A stretch of DNA of 12,061 nucleotides from Larix sibirica (lineage: Eukaryota; Streptophyta; Pinopsida; Pinales; Pinaceae). Shown here piece by piece: positions 6,512 through 12,061 of this stretch. Position 1 is the stretch's first letter. Each line of letters begins with the position of its first letter. A program made the translations under genes and the position numbers. Below the pieces are notes generated by a model, which made no database searches, was not told the origin of the DNA, and saw nothing but the letters and a program-made list of their open reading frames with translations. The stretch lies in the NCBI GenBank assembly GCA_004151065.3, contig NWUY0300018192.1, positions 5,040 to 17,100 of the forward strand. The letters are read 5' to 3'.

Positions 6512-8224
6512 TGAGTGTTTTAGCTGCTTGTTCATTTTTTAAGTGCCTGTAAATTGTCATTTAAGTAGTGACTACCTAAGTCTGCAATATGGGTTTTGTT
6601 GGGTGGTTGAATGGCTTTTAAAAGCCCGATTTTTATCAGTATGTGATTGAATTTTGACATAAATTCCAAGTCTTTGCTTTAGCTTTGGTTTCAAGATCTT
6701 AATTTAAAGAATGGAGCTACGAGAGATCTAAGAAAATTATCTTTTGATGTTGTAACCTTAATGCTGCAAGAATGAACCCAAATTTGGAAGATGAATCTTT
6801 TCCATGTTGCTCCATTTGGTTCCTCATAGGTTTGAGCCCAAAACTCTCCATGTTAGATGTTTCAGTTTGATGTGATCCTATTTTTGGCTTTGAGGTAGTT
6901 GGAGCTTTATTTGTCAAGTTATCTCACTGTATACCTATAGCATGCTTAGATGTTTTGTTGACATAAGTTGTTCCAAATGTGCTAGACATTAACAAAGTCA
7001 ATACAGAGAAATGTACATTGTAATTGCAGTGGATTGTGTCCAAACTTTAAAAGGCATGTATATTTGCAGTTTTGGATATTTTCTTTCACAAAAAGTGAAA
7101 ATAATGGAAAAAACATAAACAATTTTTCTCAGGGGCATGGGTGGGGCGAAATGTTTCGTCATGAGTACTCGGGACGCCAAGACGCAGAAAACGTGTCCCC
7201 GACCTTGTGGGATGCGTCCCTGTGGAACACTGCATTAACATTGGTGAGTTCTAGGTTTCCCTCCGATTACATGAGCCAGTGAAGAACACACAATCCCATA
7301 AGGATTTTGCAATAATGGAGGCAAAAGATGAAAGCTCATATTTTTATAATAGTTTACATTTCCACTCTTGGTTTTAAAGTACAAGAGAATAAAGCTGAAA
7401 TCATAAAGTTTAGTTTGTTTTTTTTTACCCATTTTTAACTAATACATTAAATGAGAAGAGTAAAACAATATACAACTTGGATATATGTCACAGAAGAAGC
7501 ATAGCAAAACAAGTTGAATATTTTAGTTTTATATTGGCCATCATATTAGCAAAACTCATCTACCAAAGTCAACAAATTAAAATTATGTGTGTGGCCATTT
7601 TTGACATTCCATCTATTTTCTTATCCAATGTATTGTCTTACATGAAGAGTGTTTTTCCAACTATAGTGGATTTATAACTGATTTGGAAGATGCAATGAAA
7701 ATTTGAAGGGTTGTACAATGGATTTTCAGATCTCCTCGATTGTTTCAAGATAGCAGGATTTTACATGAGAAAGAGTCTTTCATGTGTGGTTATTTAAATT
7801 TGAATATATTTTAAACTGACAAAGGTTTTTGAATGGGCTATTTATTTTGGTTTCCTTCCACAAGAGGCAACAAGATGATGAAGAGATGATTGAAAAGGGC
7901 ATTGAATAAGGTATTTCATGTGTTTTAATATTTAAATTTAAATTTTCTTCCCAACTTAAAAAGAAGGTTTGTTTATTCTTTTAAAAACTAAAATATGGTA
8001 AGAGATTTTGTTTGGGTATGTTGTAGGTGCTCGGGAAGGAGGGAGGAAATTATTAATATGAAACGATACCTAGAATGACCTCGAAACTAAGTATGGATTT
8101 TTAATAAAAACATCAAACGAGTGTTTAACCAGGTGAATGTGTCATTAATATTGTCTATCGAATTATTGCGAGGTAAGGCCAATGCACATTTCGCTATAAA
8201 GCACACTCTATATGACTCTTTAGT
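6512..8224. other. AT-rich stretch without a recognisable gene, second copy
   Basis: This matches 559-2271 base for base as far as I can read. The CpG-dense patch recurs at 7147-7220. Nothing differs that would suggest independent evolution. Confidence 0.6.
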
Positions 8225-8928
8225 TTAGAGGTCATTGTTTTCCAAAAAATTTGGATGAAAGCATGAATTGAACCAGAGATGAAACCATATCCCCTGCTTC
8301 CAGTCTTTTATGCTTGACAAATCCTCTCTCCATCCTTTCGTGAGCACATAACTCTCACCTCTCTTCCAGTATGTGAATATGCACTGCAATTTTTTACCAT
8401 TAGAATATAAAAAATGTAATACATTTGATGTTGTCATTTCCCAGGATGTTTGTAAGAAAGTGACACAGAGCATGCTGTTTTGGGACCACCAACCTATTTT
8501 GAGAACCAACATCACTAACTGTCATCTCTTTCTGAAATATGTTATGTTTATGCATCATAGAGGAGCCTATAAGTAAATTGCCTAGTTGTTGCTAATAAGG
8601 TCCACCTTGTTTCGTCGATCTATGAAAATGGAGGAGGTGCTTCATATGTTGTAGTTTTCATCATAGGAATGATCCTTGAACAGTTGAACAACTTATTCAT
8701 CAGTGTAGAGATCCTAAAAATATGATCATGTTTCACGAATTGGTTCATTGAGAGAGTTTTGGTGGACATATTTGCCTCTTAAATTGATGGAAGCAATTCT
8801 GTTTCCGAGTTGAAGGTTCCCAACCATATTCTCTCTTGGTTTGCATATATTTTTGTTCCCAATTTTCCATTTGTGCAAGAAAGAACACCATTGAACTATC
8901 TGCTGGACTCGTATTGTTGCCTCATCTG
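8225..8928 (-). pseudogene. RAV-like AP2/B3 pseudogene, second copy
   Basis: This is identical to 2272-2975. It has the same AP2 remnant (8765-8925), B3 remnant (8271-8546), stop in the AP2 tyrosine position (8898-8896) and frameshifts. Two dead genes that share every lesion without one new change must be either a very recent duplicate or one locus assembled twice; the latter is favoured. Confidence 0.85.
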
Positions 8929-10023
8929 CAAGACTTGCCCAACCACCTAAAAGATTTTTTCTTCTTTAAACCATATAGTTAATCAATAATGGATACCAAT
9001 TCACAACTACAGAATTATAAAGTGAACGTGATTCGTTTACTCCACTGAATTGATGAGGTTTTAAAGGACATAAATTTGTTTAATTGTCCATGGAAACAAA
9101 TAACTAATCCATTCAACTAATTTTTTTCCCAAGGTAACCATGGAGTCGATATTTGATATCATAACTAATCACTACAATATAAGAAAATGGTGGACAAAGG
9201 TAAGGAATAAGTAGTTACACTGCTTTTGATCTTGTTTAGTAATGACAAGGCTAAATCTTGTTTAGGATGTACACCAAATCCTATCAAAAGAAACAAGCTA
9301 CGCCGCGAAAACCGAATAAATTTGCAGGCTAGTCCATAAAACGCATGCTGGTATATGTGGAAAACATGTAGGTTCACTTTCCTTGATTATTCAATTGATT
9401 TATGATCCCTTAATTGGAATTTGATTCAATTAATTCCACTGTAAATTCTCAAGAATTATAATCTTCTTTCCCTTCATGCAAATTCAAAGATCATTGCTTG
9501 TCACACAAATTGGAAAAGGCTTTCATTGTTTTTTTACCATCATAATGGTACAATGTCCAATTAAGTAATCTAGAAATATGACATATACTAGTCACTAATT
9601 CTAATCAATTATGTGGATGGTGTAATTTTAATCAATTATGCTCATGGTGATGTAGACAGACAAAAGATAGCATAGGCTATTGCGTCTATGTGTTGACTAT
9701 ATTTGGGAATGAAAACCTTTACTTAAAGGTGATCTCGTGTAACCATTGTTGTTTGCTAAGGAAAAAAAATGTAGCTCAGGATTTGTGTATAACATGCGTA
9801 TCAAGCAATGAATCTTTATGAGGATTATGGGAAGGAGGCTCTCATGGTGGCTGTGGTTAGGGTTTGTGTTGGAGGTATCCTGTTAGGTATAGGATTGTAT
9901 TTGATATGATTTATTTGATAGAAGAGGTCAGTGGAATTTATGGCTCTGGTCAGTTTTTTAATATTTTCATGATCTTTTATTACTCTTTTTCACGTTTTCC
10001 GACTTCTCTCTAATCTTTCTACA
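8929..10023. other. AT-rich stretch without a recognisable gene, second copy
   Basis: This is the counterpart of 2976-4070, including the 27-bp tandem repeat at 9597-9649. No coding signature is seen on either strand. Confidence 0.55.
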
Positions 10024-11819
10024 ATGGAGGGCTAGTGATTTTTGTATTTTCTAGAGGATTCCTTTCTTAATGACGTTTGATTTTTATACCTCTCGACATC
10101 TAGATTTTTCCCATCTTTCAATGGTATATTATGATGGGGGGGCCACTTAGAGGCACATTTCTCAAAATAACTTTGACGCTTTTCATAACCCCAAGTCATT
10201 GGATCATAGGGTTTCCTCAAAGTCTTCTGCATTTTCGAAATGGTCACTACTTCCCGCAAACCCTTCCTTGGTAGATAAGGGTTTTGTGCTTCCGTAGGTG
10301 GTATCATATAGTCATGCATTTTTTCTGGCAGCGGATGAGGACTCCCTTCCTAACCCGGTTTCCTTGGATTACATTGGTGTTTCTATTTCAGTTACTACTC
10401 CTATTCTTGGGAATGCTTCCAAGTTAGCCAAGGAGGGGGTATCTTTGTTGGAGGTAGACTATCTGAATGAGCCCTCCTGCCAAACGAAATCTGGGTCACT
10501 TTTCAGAAGTTCTAGAAGAGCATTAAGAGGAAACCCTCTGAGGTAAGACTATATTTAGGAGAGAACATGACTTTTAATGAGGTCACTTCTTTATCGAAGC
10601 ATGCATTAGTGGGTCATTTCGGTAGGCACAGGATGAGCATGGATACTTTCAAATCCTAGGTTAACATCACTTGGGGAGAAATAATGGGTTATTCTCCATG
10701 ATGTTTTACTATGGATTGTGAGTGGTTGGGGGTGATTCTTGAAACACTAGTGGATGTGACAATTGGAAGGAGTTTGGTATTGGGAATCATATGCTCTGAA
10801 GCTTCAGAAGTGGACTTCCTTATTTGATGCCAGTAGAGAGAAGACCCCTAAGCATTTGATATGGGTTAAATTACCACTTTTACCACTTGATCTATGGACC
10901 CCGAAAATGTTTGGGAAAATTGGCTTGGTGTTAGGTGTTTTTCTTGTGGCGGGCCTTAGTTTTCAACAAACAAGTATAATGATTGTAGCCCACATTCTTG
11001 TGGATTTGGATTTTCACGATGGCCTGATAGAAGAGATGCTTATCACTGTTGGCCATATTTTGCATACATAGGATCTTGACTACACTGGAATACCTTTTCG
11101 GTGTAACAAAAGTCATATCTATGGTCACTTGGTTCACAAGTGTCCCTACCTTTTTCAGAAGAAACTATGGAAGGAAAAGAAGAGAACCCTCTTTGGAACT
11201 TCTTATGCTTTTGAGGTGTGCTCTCGGCCACTGCCACCAAAGGTGATCATGGTTTTCCGTCCAAGGGCGTTATGGATATTGGAGTACTTAAAGGTATTGC
11301 ACGGAGACAAGTGCCAAAAACTATTGAGGATAGACTTGGTTTTGTGTTTTGCCCCTCTTCTGCTAGAGGTATGTGTATCGCTCTCTACACAAACTCTCCT
11401 TTATCTAGTGACCCTTATCCCATGAGTTTGATGTTTTCTTCTCTTTCTACTTCGAATAATTGCCTCAATGATGGATTTGAGGGGAGGAATATTTTGGGGA
11501 AATAGCAGTTCGAAAGGATAGACCAGGTTTTGGAACCCCACGAGTGTTGAACCCTCGTGGTTGAAAGGAGGTCTTGTAATAGGGGGCAGTTTTTATCCTC
11601 ATCCTCTGACATTTCACCATTTTTTGATATGTGGAATCCCAAAGGGATATAAGAAGAGCGAGGAAGGTTTTTTTATGGATCTTCCTTTCGGTACAAATGC
11701 TTCTAATCCGTCTTCAAAACAGTTTTCGATTGATGTTATTTCCCAATCTAGTGACTCTCTCCCATCTTCTGAATGTGTTCTTTCATTTGCTTGTTTTAAC
11801 AAATTTGTCCTATGAATAG
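10024..11819 (+). pseudogene. DUF4283/CCHC zinc-knuckle pseudogene, second copy
   Basis: This is identical to 4071-5866. It carries the same internal stops, including TAG at 11069, the same Cys-to-Ser knuckle at 11102-11143 and the same frame changes. No reverse transcriptase motif follows it here either. It is probably the same locus represented twice. Confidence 0.8.
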
Positions 11820-11960
11820 TTAAATCTACTCAAAGATTAAAATAAATCTCTACAAGCTTAACCTAATACATAATTGAAAAAAGTGGTTGTTTACTCTCCT
11901 AAATATAACACAACACATAAGCTTTTAAACGCTAACAGGGAAAGGAATGGTGAGATTTAC

Positions 11961-12017
11961 CTCAAATGCATCGGTTGTCCTAACTCCAGCTTCACACTTG
12001 ATCTCCAAGGGTTGAAC
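11961..12017 (-). CDS. Second exon-like segment, second copy
   Basis: This is the counterpart of 6064-6008, with the same acceptor-like pyrimidine tract to its right and gtaaat donor to its left. The partner segment would lie beyond the window, at about 12181-12302, if the overlap continues. Only there could the gene's missing 5' part be read, since the first copy stops at the gap. Confidence 0.25.
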
Positions 12018-12061
12018 CTATTAGAAAAAGACAAGAAACAACACCTCCAAGCACTATATGT

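Larger units (their letters stand above)
6351..12061. repeat. Second copy of the 5711-bp direct repeat, starting right after the N
   Basis: This is the counterpart of 398-6108. Its first base follows the unknown base 6350, and both substitutions lie within its first 79 bases, where contig-end consensus is usually weakest. All remnants in it (LTR tail, CpG patch, RAV-like pseudogene, zinc-knuckle pseudogene, second exon-like segment) are the same as in the first copy. It is likely an assembly double of the same locus. Confidence 0.97.

Noticed and set aside
398-12061. A genuine recent tandem gene-region duplication as the main interpretation
   Set aside because: It is possible, but the N exactly at the junction, the start inside a dispersed repeat and the near-absence of differences fit an assembly overlap better.
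1-12061. Prokaryotic systems: CRISPR array, operon, toxin-antitoxin or phage modules
   Set aside because: There are no regular spacer repeats, no ribosome-binding-site-linked gene runs and no long intact ORFs. The recognisable remnants are all plant nuclear families.

Overview
The window looks like AT-rich intergenic DNA from a seed plant with a large, repeat-laden nuclear genome. This rests on two decayed plant-lineage coding remnants: an AP2 plus B3 transcription factor of the RAV type, and a DUF4283/CCHC zinc-knuckle protein of the kind encoded by plant LINE-type retroelements. It also rests on a Ty1/copia-like LTR piece and on the absence of any bacterial gene organisation. A gymnosperm is possible but cannot be shown from the sequence. 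I see no intact gene and no operon, CRISPR array, tRNA or rRNA. The only candidate for living coding sequence is a pair of exon-like segments next to the gap.

Layout. Bases 1-558 hold an LTR-like region rich in short degenerate direct repeats. Bases 559-2271 hold no gene, but include a compact CpG-dense patch near 1194-1267. Bases 2272-2975 (minus strand) hold a frameshifted RAV-like AP2/B3 pseudogene, found only by reading across frames. Bases 2976-4070 hold no gene. Bases 4071-5866 (plus strand) hold a decayed DUF4283 zinc-knuckle ORF without reverse transcriptase. Bases 6008-6349 (minus strand) hold two exon-like segments separated by a T-rich intron-like stretch that runs into the gap. 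Base 6350 is a single N.

The dominant structural fact is that everything after the N repeats what came before. Bases 6351-12061 match 398-6108 base for base at a constant offset of 5953. By eye I find only two substitutions, at 472/6425 and 476/6429, and no net indel. The segment after the N begins inside the LTR-like region, and the match continues to the end of the window. So the sequence before the N behaves as a suffix that overlaps the prefix of the sequence after it. The simplest reading is two overlapping contigs joined across a one-base gap instead of merged, which is a false tandem duplication; a very recent real duplication is less likely. Every feature after 6351 should therefore be treated as the same locus counted twice until tested.

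The pseudogenes do not work together in any system I can support. They are independent relics in opposite orientations, separated by featureless AT-rich DNA.
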